Source: Adineta ricciae (taxonomy: Eukaryota; Rotifera; Eurotatoria; Adinetida; Adinetidae). Taken from it: a stretch of DNA of 64,000 nt. This document shows, one piece after another, positions 50,977-63,000 of this stretch. Position 1 is the first letter of the stretch. Every line of letters begins with the position of its first letter. Both the position numbers and the translations under genes were made by a program. The stretch covers positions 188,135-252,134 of the forward strand of contig CAJNOJ010000050.1 of NCBI GenBank assembly GCA_905250025.1. Direction: 5' to 3'. The notes under the pieces were generated by a model. That model did not search any database. It saw only the letters and a program-made list of their open reading frames with translations, and had not been told where the DNA came from.

Positions 50977-53900
50977 ATGGAACAAGTGGTTCGTAGGTCT
51001 ATTTTGACGAACCTACGTGAGAATTAATTGTCTTACTGTTTTAGAAGTCGGCAATCAAAACAGTCACTGAAAGTATCAGCGATCTAGCTGTTAAAAAAGA
51101 TGAAAAAAAGACTGAACAAAACAAGTCGACACCAACGAAAAAGACTGTGCCAACCGGTACATCTGTATCCAAACAAAAAGCTTCAAAACAAATCAGTATT
51201 CGCGGTATTCCAATGGTAAAACTTCTTCAACTAATTTATTTCTTCATCAGAGAAAAAAAACACGTTTGTTTTTCAGCTAGAAAATGTCCAAGCCGTGAAG
51301 AAAACTTTCAATCGTCATTTACATTTTACTGTTGTAAAAGATCGTGATGTCGCGACTGAACGCGATTATTATAGCTCATTGGCATATACAGGTTTGTTTC
51401 GAAACGAAAACGTAAACATGCAACATATGATATCTGACTTGTTCTTTTTCTTTTTAGTTCGCGATCATCTGATTGGTCGATGGATTCGCACGCATCAGCA
51501 TCATTTTGAAACTGATGGCAAAGTAATCCTTCTTGTCAACAAGAATTTATCACGAACCATCATGTTTTATTTAGCGTGTTTACTATCTTTCAATGGAGTT
51601 TTACATGGGACGAACATTATCAAATTGCATGATTAATTTAGGCATTGAAAATGACGTTGATGAAGCTCTCTATGAAATGGGTTTGAATATTGAAGAACTA
51701 GAAGAACTAGAAATGGATGCTGCACTCGGAAACGGTGGTCTCGGTAACTAATTCTATTTCTTAGAGAAAATTTTTGGTTTTAATTTATCCTTTTATTCCA
51801 GGTCGACTAGCAGCTTGCTTTCTTGACAGCATGGCAACCTTAGGTCTTCCATCGTATGGATACGGTCTTCGATATGACTATGGTATTGCTATGAAATAGA
51901 TTTGTAACATAAAATTGACGATCTACATTTAGGAATTTTCACTCAAAAGATTGAAGATGGTTCCCAAATGGAATATCCCGACGATTGGTTACGATATGGC
52001 AATCCATGGGAAATTTCTCGACCTGAATTTCTTGTGCCTGTACAATTCTATGGCAAAGTGGTTGAAGAAAATGGAAAGAAGAAATGGATTGAGACCGAAA
52101 TCATTCAAGCTATGCCGTTTGATACACCAGTAAGGAATTAGTTTTCATGGTTGATCGAAAACACGTATTTGATCTCCAACTGAATTGACTCTAGATACCT
52201 GGTTTCAATAACAATGTTGTCAACACACTTCGATTATGGTCAGCTAAAGCACCAGGCAAATTCAATTTTCAACTGTTCAATGCCGGTGATTATATTCGTG
52301 CTGTTGCTGAACAAGTAAAAATCGAAATTACAATTTCGTTTTTCATAAAAATGATTTCATGCTTCAATGTAGAGTTTAACTGAAAATATCACACGTGTTC
52401 TTTATCCAAACGACAATGTATGTAACTTGAATAAGAGCATCGATCGTCATCGCAGATCTACCGGTTTTTATTTTAGTTTGATGAAGGAAAAATCCTTCGA
52501 TTGAAGCAAGAATACTTTTTAGTATCAGCATCTTTACAAGATATTCTTCGTCGTTATAAACATTCCAAGATTTATTCGAACACCAGCAAACCAGTTGATT
52601 TCACACGTTTTCCAGAAAAAGCTGCGGTTCAATTGAATGATACACATCCAGCACTATCGGTCGCAGAACTCATGCGTCTATTGATCGATGAAGAAGAGTT
52701 AACTTGGGATCAAGCATTCGACATCACAAAGAAAACAATTGCCTACACCAATCATACATTGTTACCTGAGGCACTTGAACGTTGGCCAATCGATATGTTC
52801 CAAAAACTGCTTCCACGACACTTAGAAATCATCACGGAAATCAATCTACACCATTTAGATGTAAGTGGCAACGAAATCAGCTTGCAACCCTCTATACTGT
52901 GATTTGTAGCTCGTACGACAAAAATGGCCTGGTGATGAAGAACGTTTGAAACGCATGTCCGTTGTCGAAGATGAACATAAAGTAAGAATGACGAATGGAT
53001 GGGAATGTTTCCTCTAGTTTACTGGTTGTAGGTTGTTAATATGGGTTACTTATCAATTGTTGGTTCACATGCTGTCAATGGTGTTGCGAAATTACACAGT
53101 GATTTATTGAAGACAACTTTGTAAGTTTGAATCATTTCAAAGAAATTCGTCAAAGATGTCGATTTTGTTCGAATAGATTCAAGGATTTTTATGAATTAAA
53201 TCCTGAAAAATTTCAAAACAAAACCAATGGTATTACACCGCGTCGTTGGGTACTTTTATGTAATCCAGACCTATCGGATGTGATTGCAAGTAAAATCGGC
53301 GAAAGTTGGATAACAAATTTATCTCAATTATCACAATTACGTAATTATGTCAACGACGAACAATTCGTTCGAGATGTCCAACGTGTCGAACTCGTAAAGA
53401 ATTCAATTCTTTTCCTGGAAAACAACTAATATTTATTTTCGTACTGTAGGAAAATAAACAACGACTCGTTGATATGTTTAAAACTGAATACGGCGTTAAC
53501 GTCAACCCAACATCGATGTTCGATGTGCAAATCAAACGTATTCATGAATACAAACGACAGTTATTAAACTGTCTTCATGTCATTACACTCTATAACCGTA
53601 TCAAAGATAATCCAAGCAAAGAAACTGTTCCCCGTACAGTCATTTTCGGCGGAAAAGTTAGTCAACGACAAGCAAAATAAGTTCTAATCTATCATTTCTT
53701 TCTGTGTACTTTCAGGCTGCACCTGGTTATCTAACTGCCAAATTAAGTAAGTTGACTTATAAGGATTATTCGTTCATTTTCCCACCTGACATGTAGTCAT
53801 TAAATTGATTTGCAATGTCGGACGTACAATAAACAATGATCCTGCAATTGGTGACCGACTTAAAGTCATCTTTCTCGAAAACTATCGTGTTAGTCTTGGT

Positions 53901-54746
53901 ATGTAGACAACAATATTTCGACGGCCATCTCAAGAATTCACTTGGTTTTCTAGCCGAAAAGATCATTCCAGCTATCGACTTATCGGAACAAATCTCATTG
54001 GCTGGTTTAGAAGCATCGGGTACCGGTAACATGAAAATGATGTTGAACGGTGCATTGACTATTGGTACATTGGATGGTGCCAATGTGGAAATGGACGAAG
54101 AAGTTGGACGTGATAATATCTTCATTTTTGGTATGACAGTCGAAGATGTCGATGCACTTCGTAAGAAAGGGTAAGAGAAACGAACAACTGAACCCATAGA
54201 TTTCATGTGCTTTTCTTCGCAGATATAAATCGAAAGAATTTTATGAACGTGAACCAGAATTAAAACGAGCATTAGATCAGATTCGTGATGGATTCTTTTC
54301 ACCCGAAGATCCAAATCTATTTGCTGATATCATCAAACATCTACTCGAATGGAACGATCAGTAAGTTTCAACTTTGAATTACAACGTCATTATCGTTGTA
54401 CATTCTCCTCTAGTTATATGCTACTTGCTGATTATGCTGAATACGTCAAAGCTCAAGAACGCGTCGATCAATTGTATAAAGTAAGTTTCGAGGAAAGACT
54501 CGCAATGAATTTCATTTCTTTTCCATGTAGAATTCAACTGAATGGACGAAAAAATGTATATTGAACATTGCAGCATCAGGAAAATTTTCATCTGATCGAA
54601 CGATCGCTGAATATGCAAAAGAGATTTGGGGTGTGACACCATCAGATAAGAAATTGCCCTCTCCAGAAGAAGGCCGACCAGGCATGAAAGACGAAGGCGA
54701 AAAAATCGAACCTACACAACCACATGTACGTCGACAAGATTATTAA
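50977..54746 (+). CDS. Glycogen phosphorylase
   Basis: About twenty exons join in phase to roughly 904 residues (human PYGM 842). A 9 or 12-base first coding exon at 50977 leads into a Lys/Thr-rich N-terminal extension of about 50 residues. Family blocks follow: [91 protein letters not shown], and the pyridoxal-phosphate Lys in [17 protein letters not shown]. It releases glucose-1-phosphate from glycogen in the cytosol. The regulatory phosphorylation Ser of PYG lies near KQISIRGIP, where the family has RKQISVRG, so control by phosphorylase kinase is likely conserved. The C-terminal tail is Pro/Glu/Lys-rich and unlike vertebrates. Exons include 51045-51215, 52477-52860 and 54531-54746. Confidence 0.96.
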
Positions 54747-54968
54747 AATCATACGACGAAAAATAAATAGAAACTATATCTCAGAATGATTATCCGCGCA
54801 TTTTATTTCTTCTTTTTTATTTCTTATTGTGCACGAACTCTTTGTTATATTTTATAAACAAGCATTCAATGACAAAGTCTTTTTTTTATTGTTTCTGTTC
54901 TGTATTCTTTAACGTTAAGCTTTAGAAAATATAACTGAAAGAGAAAAGATAGCAGAAAGCGCTTGTTC

Positions 54969-56403
54969 ATGTGGATATTTGGATACGGTTCGATCGTATG
55001 GAAGCCGGATTTTCGATTTATCAATCGAATTGAAGGTCATCTCAAGGGTGTCATTCGACGATTTTGGCAACTATCAGAAGATCATCGTGGCGTCCCAGGA
55101 CAAGTAATTCAACATTGATTGACAACTCAGCTCTGATCCGTTTCATTTTAGCCAGGACGAGTGGTGACATTGATTTCAACCGGGAATCAAGCTGTAAGTT
55201 AAATACACTTTTTTGACTAAAGAAAAGTTCATCGTGTAGTAGTCGGTAAACATTTCGAGAACAGATAAACATGATAGAATTATTTTACGTTCCAACCTTC
55301 AACTGTCAACAGGCGTTATATTGATTAATCGGCTGATGAAAACCTTTTTTAGTAAGAAAGTATGAGAGTAGGCTTCCTTCTTTCGCCCTTATTTCGATTC
55401 CCATTGGTTACGGTTTGTTTAATCTTGTAGTTCGCCGTGAAAGGTTCATCGGGTCGATAATCAATGTTTAAATTACCTGCTGGAAAATACGTTTTTTGTT
55501 TTTCAACCAGGGTTTAGAATCTTATTGTGAGAACTAATTATCTTAATGTATCTGTATTCGTTCACATTGGAGTCTACTTAAACAGCAGGATTCTGTTCTC
55601 TTCCACTCGGATGAAGATGTCGTCGATTCAAACGACAGAATCCAATGAATATTTTAGTTTTTGAGCAATGAATCGGTCCTAGTTTTTGACAGTGATCGGT
55701 AATGGTATATATTTGCATATAGATGACAGGCTAAACGGTACGAAGATCGTTCCATTCTTCGCAAAAAGCCATTCGAGAGATAATTATTAGAACACATTTA
55801 TCCTTACAATTAACTCGAAGAAACTCGATTCGGTCGATATAGGAGACTGCGTTGTGAAAATCAAATTCTAATTAAATAAGCAAGACAAACATAAATACGT
55901 CATTGGAGATTATATTTAATATCGTCTATGAAATCACATAACATCTGAGAAGAGGATTTGTCTTCCACATTTCTAAACGGCATCATCTCTACATGTTACT
56001 TTTATATGTTCTTTAGGATTGTGTTTATGGTGCGGCATATGAAATCTCTAATGAAGATGAAGCTAGTGTTCGACATGTACTTGATGTTCGTGAAAAAGAT
56101 GGTTATACAATAGTCGAAACAGTATTCTATCCGAATAATAGTGCTGAACAAGAACGAGCTTGTTATACTTATATGGCTCAATCTAATAATCCATTTTGGG
56201 GTGGCGATGCACCGCTTGATCAGATTGCACAACAAATTGCGCGAGCACATGGGCCGAGTGGATCGAACCGCGAATACCTATTTAAATTAGCGGATGCCAT
56301 ACGAGTTATCGCACCAGTTCCTGACGAACATCTGTTTACGTTGGATCAACTAGTCAAGGATATCATAGCGAAAGATGAGCAATTTAACAACAAAAAACTA
56401 TAA
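54969..56403 (+). CDS. ChaC-type gamma-glutamylcyclotransferase
   Basis: Three exons (54969-55103, 55152-55193, 56017-56403) join in phase to 187 residues, the length of ChaC2. It starts [15 protein letters not shown], the family's glycine-rich substrate-binding loop. [36 protein letters not shown], and the C-terminal [12 protein letters not shown] follow. The enzyme cleaves glutathione to 5-oxoproline and Cys-Gly in the cytosol. Intron 2 is 823 nt, long for this window. The gene starts 220 nt after glycogen phosphorylase on the same strand. Confidence 0.93.
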
Positions 56404-57674
56404 GCAAAGAGTGTGCTGCCGGTTTTTGACTTAATAATACTTTCAATAACAATATAAACATCTTTTCTTTCGTTGTCAATATCATATTCAAAAGAATGCA
56501 TTTGTTAAAAGAAATTCATGAAGAAAAACTACTGAGGATCTAAAAAGAAGATAATGATGAGAGCGGAGCGGGCGAGCACGAGAAGAAAAGCTGACATAAT
56601 AGATTTCACGATGCGTATTTAACTCTTACTTGAAGTAAAGATATACGTTGAGTCGTCAACAGACAGCTAGAGATTTATGAATAAAAAGAAGCTAAAAATT
56701 ATTATCATTATCGTTATTATCCTTTCAAAAGAGAAAGACGACGAAGGAGAAGAGAAAAGGAAAAAACTTAAAGACAGAGACGTGATGGAAACGAAGGAAA
56801 CAGCACGATACTGAAAATGAGAGATGAGCGTTCGCTACAACAGCTCGACATTTCATCCTTACGTTAAATTACCATAATTGTATATCAAACTACAAAACAG
56901 TATATCAACGACAGGCAGGTAACTATTCGTTAACGCATTTGTCAACAGAAGGTCATTATCGTCCGCTTTCATCTACGTTCAAAGATAAATATTTGCCAAA
57001 CTGATTACTCATTAGGATAATTATGGTTGTGGCTAACTGTGTTCCGATTAACACACGCTACTTTGAAATTAATTTGATTGACAAGCATCATATTTTGTCT
57101 GTTTATTTAGATTTCGATCGATATGACTTATCAATTTAGACCGGCTTATTCCAGGTAAGCAAGAACGAACATCGAGTTATTATTTTCTTCGCGTATAAGA
57201 AGATTTGTTAAAACACTAATGATAGTTGGACTACACAAAACTAATACGATAGAATACATTTATTGAACCACCGTCACCATTTGACAAGCAGCGAGATTTT
57301 CTTCACAGTTTGCTTTTGTTCTTCATGGAAAGTCAAGATCGAACCTTACGCAAAGCATATTCATCAGCGTTTTATAGGTAGGTGTGCTTACATAACGGTT
57401 CAGCAGTTGTTACACATCGGTAGAGTCAGTATGAATATGATTTGTCGGAGTTATTTTAATGATATGCTCTACAGGTGTAAATAGGGAAATTAAAATGAGA
57501 AAAGAGAACTAGTAGAAGAGAATAGGGCTATGATTATCGTTAATCAGCAACAACATGGCCATGTTGATTTAAGGAATTTTACTGATTATTTGAAAAAAAA
57601 TGCTATCAACGTTAGGTGCGTCGAGACGTCTGACAACTCCTGCAAGATGTGAAAGGTAAAAATAAGAGTTTTTC
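56404..57674. other. Intergenic with a 16-bp palindrome
   Basis: AG-rich and AT-rich DNA without a supported gene. A perfect palindrome CAACATGGCCATGTTG lies at 57551-57566, about 110 nt beyond the stop of the DUF4127 gene. Confidence 0.5.
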
Positions 57675-59246
57675 TTAGTTGTCAAGCAAATGGAAACCGA
57701 TTTCAAATGTTCGATTCCACGGATAAAAGACATTTGTCACTTGGAATTCTTTCGTTATTCTATCGGCATAGGGAACAAAGCCTTTGTCGGTAAAGGTCTC
57801 ATAGAATGCCAAGTCGCTATTGAGTTTATCCGATGGATCGAGAGACACATTTATCAAGTACGATGAGAGCACTTGTCGCAGATTGGCCTGATATTGAACA
57901 TCTTCGATAAAACGATACATTGTAAATCGACGATTTTCTTTCAGCGATACGTTTCCATAATATTTCAAAAGAACGCCATTACTCAAACACGTTCCTAGAG
58001 TATTACCATTTGTATTCCATCCAGCATACGCATACGCTCCTAGCACAGTGCGATTTGTTATCCATTGAGAGAAACATCGATCACCACCATTGCTATACCG
58101 TACGTCAGCATAGACGATAACCGATTGATTTGTTTTCGCATCTAATGGCGAGTAGTCCTCGCAAGTTTGTAGTCCAGTTGCTTCTTGTTGTGTTTCTGTT
58201 GACCAGTTATTCACAAGAACGAGAATATCGGGTATAGATTCGTTTGCGTCTTCGATGTAATGGCCCCCAACAGCAGTTATTTGTTTGAGAACACTTTCAT
58301 TGAGCGGTGCACCTTCGTAATTCGGTATATAGTTTTGTGTGGTGATATTTCGATAGCGAACTTTGAATGTTGGCTTTGCTGTTTGCTTATTACTAACAAC
58401 AATTTGGCTAAGTATGGCTAGACTGACTTCGTCAGCTCCGGGATAGATGTTCACCTTTGAACTTATATTAAGGGAAGGATTATTAATTAACTGGATCAAT
58501 TTTCTTTCTTCAGCTTTATTTAATCCATATTCAGCATTGTCATCTAGAGTTAGCCATATATGTTCGAAATAGGCTTGAGTATAGTCATTCAGTAATGTAT
58601 AAGTCAAATTATAATTTCGTGCACGTCGCCATACAAATTCGCGGAGAATGTCTTGAGGAATCTGTTTTTCTAGAATTTTCGCTTGTTCTTCATCAGCTGG
58701 ATTGTGCAATACAAGATAGCGATCAGTGTAGAACGACCAGAGATAAATTAGGCGCCCATACGTTGCCCAATAGTCGGGTTCTTCGAAATCTTCGTTATAG
58801 GCTGGAATACGCATAATAACAGAACTAAGATAGATTTTAAGTTTGACACCGAATTCTTGTTTAAATCCGACTAGAGTTCGTAGACGAAGATTCAATTCAT
58901 CGAACGATGTATTACTTAATCGACTATTGATTAAACCTCCGTAGATTAGTTGTTCCGTGGAAATCAGTAGCGCACATGATGATGAGGTGATACATGTCGT
59001 GCTGATTTGTTCATGCAACCATTGAAAGAGCCGATCTGTATCAGCAGGTTGTTTCCAACGACTGATTATTTCCATCGGTGGTGTGAGTATGTCGAAATCA
59101 TTTTGAATGAGACGAGCAAGGTTTAAGACGATCGATCTCGTAGTAAAACGTTCATCGAGCGGAATGAAAACAATCGTTGATTGAGTAGAAGCCTCTACGG
59201 CTACCAAACAAATAATCGTTACCAAGAATAGTCGAATCCAATGCAT
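57675..59246 (-). CDS. Secreted DUF4127 family protein, intronless
   Basis: One uninterrupted 523-codon frame. Residues 1-19 are a signal peptide (WIRLFLVTIICLVAVEA). The body has the DUF4127 signatures: IVFIPLDERFTTR near the N-terminus, LTPPMEIISRW, LLISTEQLIYGGLINSR, NIYPGADEVSLAILS and the C-terminal AYAGWNTNGNTLGT. The family is known mainly from bacteria and has no experimentally established function that I know of; Asp/Glu-rich conserved spots suggest an enzyme. About ten N-x-S/T sites (NTS, NLT, NES, NWS, NRT, NVS and others) suit passage through the eukaryotic secretory route. The lack of introns in a window where nearly every gene has them, with a bacterial family, supports relatively recent horizontal transfer. 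Confidence 0.93.
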   Translation of the reverse strand: MHWIRLFLVTIICLVAVEASTQSTIVFIPLDERFTTRSIVLNLARLIQNDFDILTPPMEIISRWKQPADTDRLFQWLHEQISTTCITSSSCALLISTEQLIYGGLINSRLSNTSFDELNLRLRTLVGFKQEFGVKLKIYLSSVIMRIPAYNEDFEEPDYWATYGRLIYLWSFYTDRYLVLHNPADEEQAKILEKQIPQDILREFVWRRARNYNLTYTLLNDYTQAYFEHIWLTLDDNAEYGLNKAEERKLIQLINNPSLNISSKVNIYPGADEVSLAILSQIVVSNKQTAKPTFKVRYRNITTQNYIPNYEGAPLNESVLKQITAVGGHYIEDANESIPDILVLVNNWSTETQQEATGLQTCEDYSPLDAKTNQSVIVYADVRYSNGGDRCFSQWITNRTVLGAYAYAGWNTNGNTLGTCLSNGVLLKYYGNVSLKENRRFTMYRFIEDVQYQANLRQVLSSYLINVSLDPSDKLNSDLAFYETFTDKGFVPYADRITKEFQVTNVFYPWNRTFEIGFHLLDN

Positions 59247-59358
59247 GGTATAGGTAGTCTGAATCGGAGTATTGATTTATTGTTATTTCGATAAGATTTT
59301 CATGAGAACATTATCAGATGATAAAATACGGTGACAAAACTTCAATAATGAGATTGAT

Positions 59359-59715
59359 TTGTCATGGAATAAAAAAATTCAACGACTGCCGTCTCGTTCT
59401 AGTGCGGGAATAGATAATCGAGATCTATCGTCAACATCTCAGAATCGACATGTTTCGTTGGCAAATATCGCAACCGCATTCTTAAGTGAGCGAAAGTCTT
59501 CATCACGTCGAACAAGTAGTGGGCGTCGAAAGAAACGCTTGACCATGCGCGACAAAAAAGGATCAGGCTCAAGGAATGCATCAAGTTTTTCTACTGGCCT
59601 CAATGATCTTTTCGGGCAACGCTTATCGTCAGAAAACATGGAAAGTAACATCGCTGCCATCTTCATGACAAATGTCAGCGGTACAGGTGCCAATAACAAG
59701 CATCGATCAACTGTG
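59359..59715 (+). CDS. Probable exon, basic Ser/Arg-rich; gene unassigned
   Basis: An open frame of 119 codons ending at a GTAAGT donor (59716). It encodes SWNKKIQRLPSRSSAG, ERKSSSRRTSSGRRKKR and FSTGLNDLFGQRLSSENM. It looks like a disordered basic N-terminal region and may be a 5' exon of the TMEM272-like gene, but no phase-compatible acceptor into 60633 was found. Another short segment (60437-60540) with a plausible acceptor may lie between. The start codon is unclear. Confidence 0.35.
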
Positions 59716-60539
59716 GTAAGTAAATTCGTTGTTTTTTCTTAACTCATTTACATGAGACTTTCCAAATCCTGATGTCTTTCTTGAGTCATGTACTAAATGT
59801 CAAGCAGGGTTAAAAAATAGGCAAGTAAAGTTGAGTATAAAGTGACGTAAATGACGAATAGTCGTAGCCTATCTGTTTCTGATTCACTTGCATTTTATTC
59901 AGTACGTGCATGTTGATATCCAAAAGAAAAAGAAAACCAGGAACTACCGTTTTTTTCATTCTACTTGTCAAACTGTCTCTCGCATGCCGTTTTATGTCAA
60001 TAAAACTCGCTGTTATTTAATTAGTACGAAATAATTAATTTACATGTCTGAAATTAGTAATGTCAATGTCACTAGCGAGATAGATTTCAATCATTTCGCT
60101 ATTTCTCTTCTTCTTCTTCTCCTCTGTGCTTTGCAATTATGTTCACTTGTAAGATTTATCAAGTGATCAAAAGAAATAATGAAAATTGTCGTGAAAAACT
60201 GGAAATCATGTGAAAGAAAACAAGCGAACTGTTGTCGAAGGAAATTGACTTTGTTGTGCGTGAATGGATTCATCTTTTTGTGTCAATATCTGTTCTGTTT
60301 GCTTTTAACTTCTTGTGACAAGCATTAAATCTACAAGGCACACTTCATCTGTCTTTGTGTGTCGAAGATCCAGATAGATTAAAAGTCGAACTAGCGTACA
60401 CAATTTTCTCTTTCTTTTCTTCTAAACTAACAGATAATCGTAGCACTTCATCCGTAGGACAATATTCAGACACAACAGCAACAGCAGGGATGAGAGTAGT
60501 GGAAAACGACATAGACAGAGAGATGAAAAGAAAGAGATG

Positions 60540-60562
60540 ACGAAGAAGAAGAAGAAGAAGAA
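60540..60562. repeat. (GAA)n simple repeat
   Basis: A short GAA/AAG run just upstream of the TMEM272-like gene start. Confidence 0.75.
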
Positions 60563-60632
60563 AAATCAGAGAAGTTTTCTCAGATGTAATATTAATAGTT
60601 TTTTTTACTGCTAATCAATAGTTTTCATAAGT

Positions 60633-62208
60633 ATGACAATGCAGAATCAACACCGAAGATTATCGAATACAAATGATTCACCTATGTTTAGCCAATTAGT
60701 GTCGCTGAAAGAAAATAGTATAAAGTCAACAGGATCTGTTCGCATTCATCTAAATGTCCCTGGAGAACAATCACGTCGTTCCTCTTTTGATTTCAACCTT
60801 CTTTCACCAGCGCCAACCACAGTTAGATTAACAAAAAATCGTCTACATACAACTATTCCCACTTCGATATCCACTGACCTCGATGGCGGACGACGAAATA
60901 CTCGTTTCAGTAATGTCAGTAGTAGTTATGCTCAGTTTTTGAAGCAACGTGACATGGATAAAGTAAAAAAAATTGTAAGTCATATACTCAAAACAGCCTA
61001 GGAGTTCGAAGATTTCCTTTCTATTTCTATTATCTTCAACAAAAGATCATTTAATTGAATTTGAACATTTCCAAATGTTTTCTTTAGTTATCCCAAGAAG
61101 ATCAACGTTTACTTTTATCATCGAGTGAATGGGTTGAAGATGTCAAAGATAGTGATCCATATGTGTCTGTTCTCAGTCGACTTGGTAAATCCAGAAACTT
61201 TGATTGTAATTCTTATTTCTGCCTGTTTTCCTATTTAGGTGAAGCCATACAAGATTCAGAAACATTGGTCGAATTCGTCAAGAAGTCATATTCCATTGTC
61301 GCTAATACATGTAATGTATTGACTTATATGTGAACACACACAATGAATTTGATTTCCGTCAAGATAGAGTGAGGATAGAAAGACATTCTCAATTGAATTT
61401 CTTATTTACGAAAGATTAGCGATACGAACTGTTTGTTAATAAGAAAGTCGAGGAAAGCTATTTCATTCTCATTTATATGAAAATGAGGATTTCAATGACC
61501 TATTGATATGCATGAATGACTCGGGCGAGATTTTGAATTTGTCCCCCGAAAAAATTTTGATGAGGTACTATCTTATTCAATCTTGTCTTCATTTCGTATT
61601 CTAGACGGAGCTACGATTCTATTAGCATTGTTAACCGTTTTTCAAGTGATACTATTTTTTATCGGTACGTTTACTTGTAAGTGTGCTATGTGAAAGTAAC
61701 ATGTAAATTTTAGGTGTTAAATATTTGAATGATTGTCCAGTGCAACCAAATTTACCTGTTTATTTACTTGTCGCTGGCGCGATGGGTCTTGTACGTGCAC
61801 TGAATTTACTATGGAAACAATTTCGTCGACGACGTTTGAGAAAGTTAGAAGGAGTTGAACTTGATCAAGAGGAAGAAACAGAGAATAGTTCGTATTTGAC
61901 ATATCGATTGTTTTCATCGACTTCTGCATATTTCTTATTTAGATGGATCTGGCTTTACAGATGCTGTTTTAAACCTTTTCCTTTTTGCCTGGTTCATTGT
62001 TGGACAGTTTTGGACGTGGTCTAGTTTCATGCCTAACTTCGAATTTGGATTAGAAAATCCAGATAAATACTGTCACAAAAATGTTTATATCTTTGCACTT
62101 ATACATATTGGTTTAGTTTACGTTATGTTTCTAGGAGTGATTCTGTTTTTGATAGCACTTACATGTTGTGCAACATTTCCACATTTGATTGTTAAAGCTC
62201 CACGTTAA
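60633..62208 (+). CDS. TMEM272-like four-span membrane protein
   Basis: Six exons (60633-60974, 61088-61184, 61239-61310, 61605-61664, 61714-61887, 61943-62208) join in phase to about 336 residues. A disordered Ser/Arg-rich N-terminus (RRSSFDFNLLSPAPTTVRL) precedes four membrane spans: GATILLALLTVFQVILFFI, VYLLVAGAMGLVRALNLLW, NLFLFAWFIVGQFW and FALIHIGLVYVMFLGVILF. KYLNDCPVQPNLPVYLLV between spans 1 and 2 matches the KYL-DCP-QP-IP-YL signature of TMEM272-type proteins. Function is unknown. A basic loop (RRRRLRKLEG) lies after span 2, on the likely cytosolic side. The start at 60633 is the first in-frame ATG of exon 1; upstream exons may exist. Confidence 0.85.
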
Positions 62209-62353
62209 ATAAAATAAATCATCACAGGAAATAATGAGCAGGCCATTTGATATATTATCGTGCAGTTTTTTGTCAATAGCTTCTTCGAATGACTTCAGAG
62301 AGAATTACATAGCAACAATATTTTCGTTTATTTATTCACTTTTTTCGCATTGA

Positions 62354-62851
62354 ATGACATCTACAGTTCATAATGATTGTCAAACAGCGAAAAAACGTCT
62401 TTTAAAGGATCTTGTTCAACTTCAGTCCTTGACTCTGCAGGATGGCGCGACAGCAGCACCATTGAATGAATCAAATCTATTCGAATGGCAAGCGATGATT
62501 ACCGGACCCGAAGGTACACCATTCGAAGGTGGTCTGTACGAGCTGCATCTATCCATTCCATGTGATTATCCAATACACCCTCCAAAAGTTTCGTTTAAAA
62601 CTGAAATATTTCATCCGAATATCTATCAAAATGGAGATGTTTGTATAGACATACTACAAACTCAATGGAGTGAAGTGATGAGCATTGACAAAATCTTGAT
62701 CTCAATTCGAAGTTTGCTAAACGAACCGAACGTCAATAGTCCAGCGAATGCCGAAGCGGCTCTTCTATACAAAGAGCATCGAAATGAGTTCAATCGTCGA
62801 ATACGCAATGACATCGACAAACAATTACAGTTCTGTAACGAAACCAAATAA
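62354..62851 (+). CDS. E2 ubiquitin-conjugating enzyme, UBE2A/B (Rad6)-like, intronless
   Basis: A single exon of 165 codons forms a complete UBC fold. The N-terminal helix has AKKRLLKDLVQLQ, then the FEWQAMITGPEGTPFEGGLY block, YPIHPPKVSFKTEIFHPNIY, and the active Cys in NGDVCIDILQTQWSEVMSID. The conserved NEPNVNSPANAEAALLY segment follows. It accepts ubiquitin from E1 and passes it to substrates with an E3. The best match in my memory is the Rad6/UBE2A group (CLDILQ-W-P), with substitutions: CIDIL and WSEVM rather than WSPTY. The lack of introns suggests a retroposed or fast-evolving copy. It sits 146 nt after the TMEM272-like stop. Confidence 0.92.
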   Translation: MTSTVHNDCQTAKKRLLKDLVQLQSLTLQDGATAAPLNESNLFEWQAMITGPEGTPFEGGLYELHLSIPCDYPIHPPKVSFKTEIFHPNIYQNGDVCIDILQTQWSEVMSIDKILISIRSLLNEPNVNSPANAEAALLYKEHRNEFNRRIRNDIDKQLQFCNETK

Positions 62852-63000
62852 AGTCCATGTGAGTTCACTCAGTCCAACAAAATCTGATTTCTGACCATCA
62901 TTAACTATGATTGATTGAAAACAATTATCTTTGATGTATCTCTCTATTAATTTTTTTATCATTTGTGGTATCAAATATAGGTCTATTAGCGAGTGCTGAT

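Noticed and set aside
53766..54314. 182-codon minus-strand frame
   Set aside because: It lies antisense to the pyridoxal-phosphate region of glycogen phosphorylase and has no independent support.
57551..57566. 16-bp palindrome CAACATGGCCATGTTG as a regulatory site
   Set aside because: A single palindrome downstream of a gene is compatible with chance; no second copy was seen in the window.
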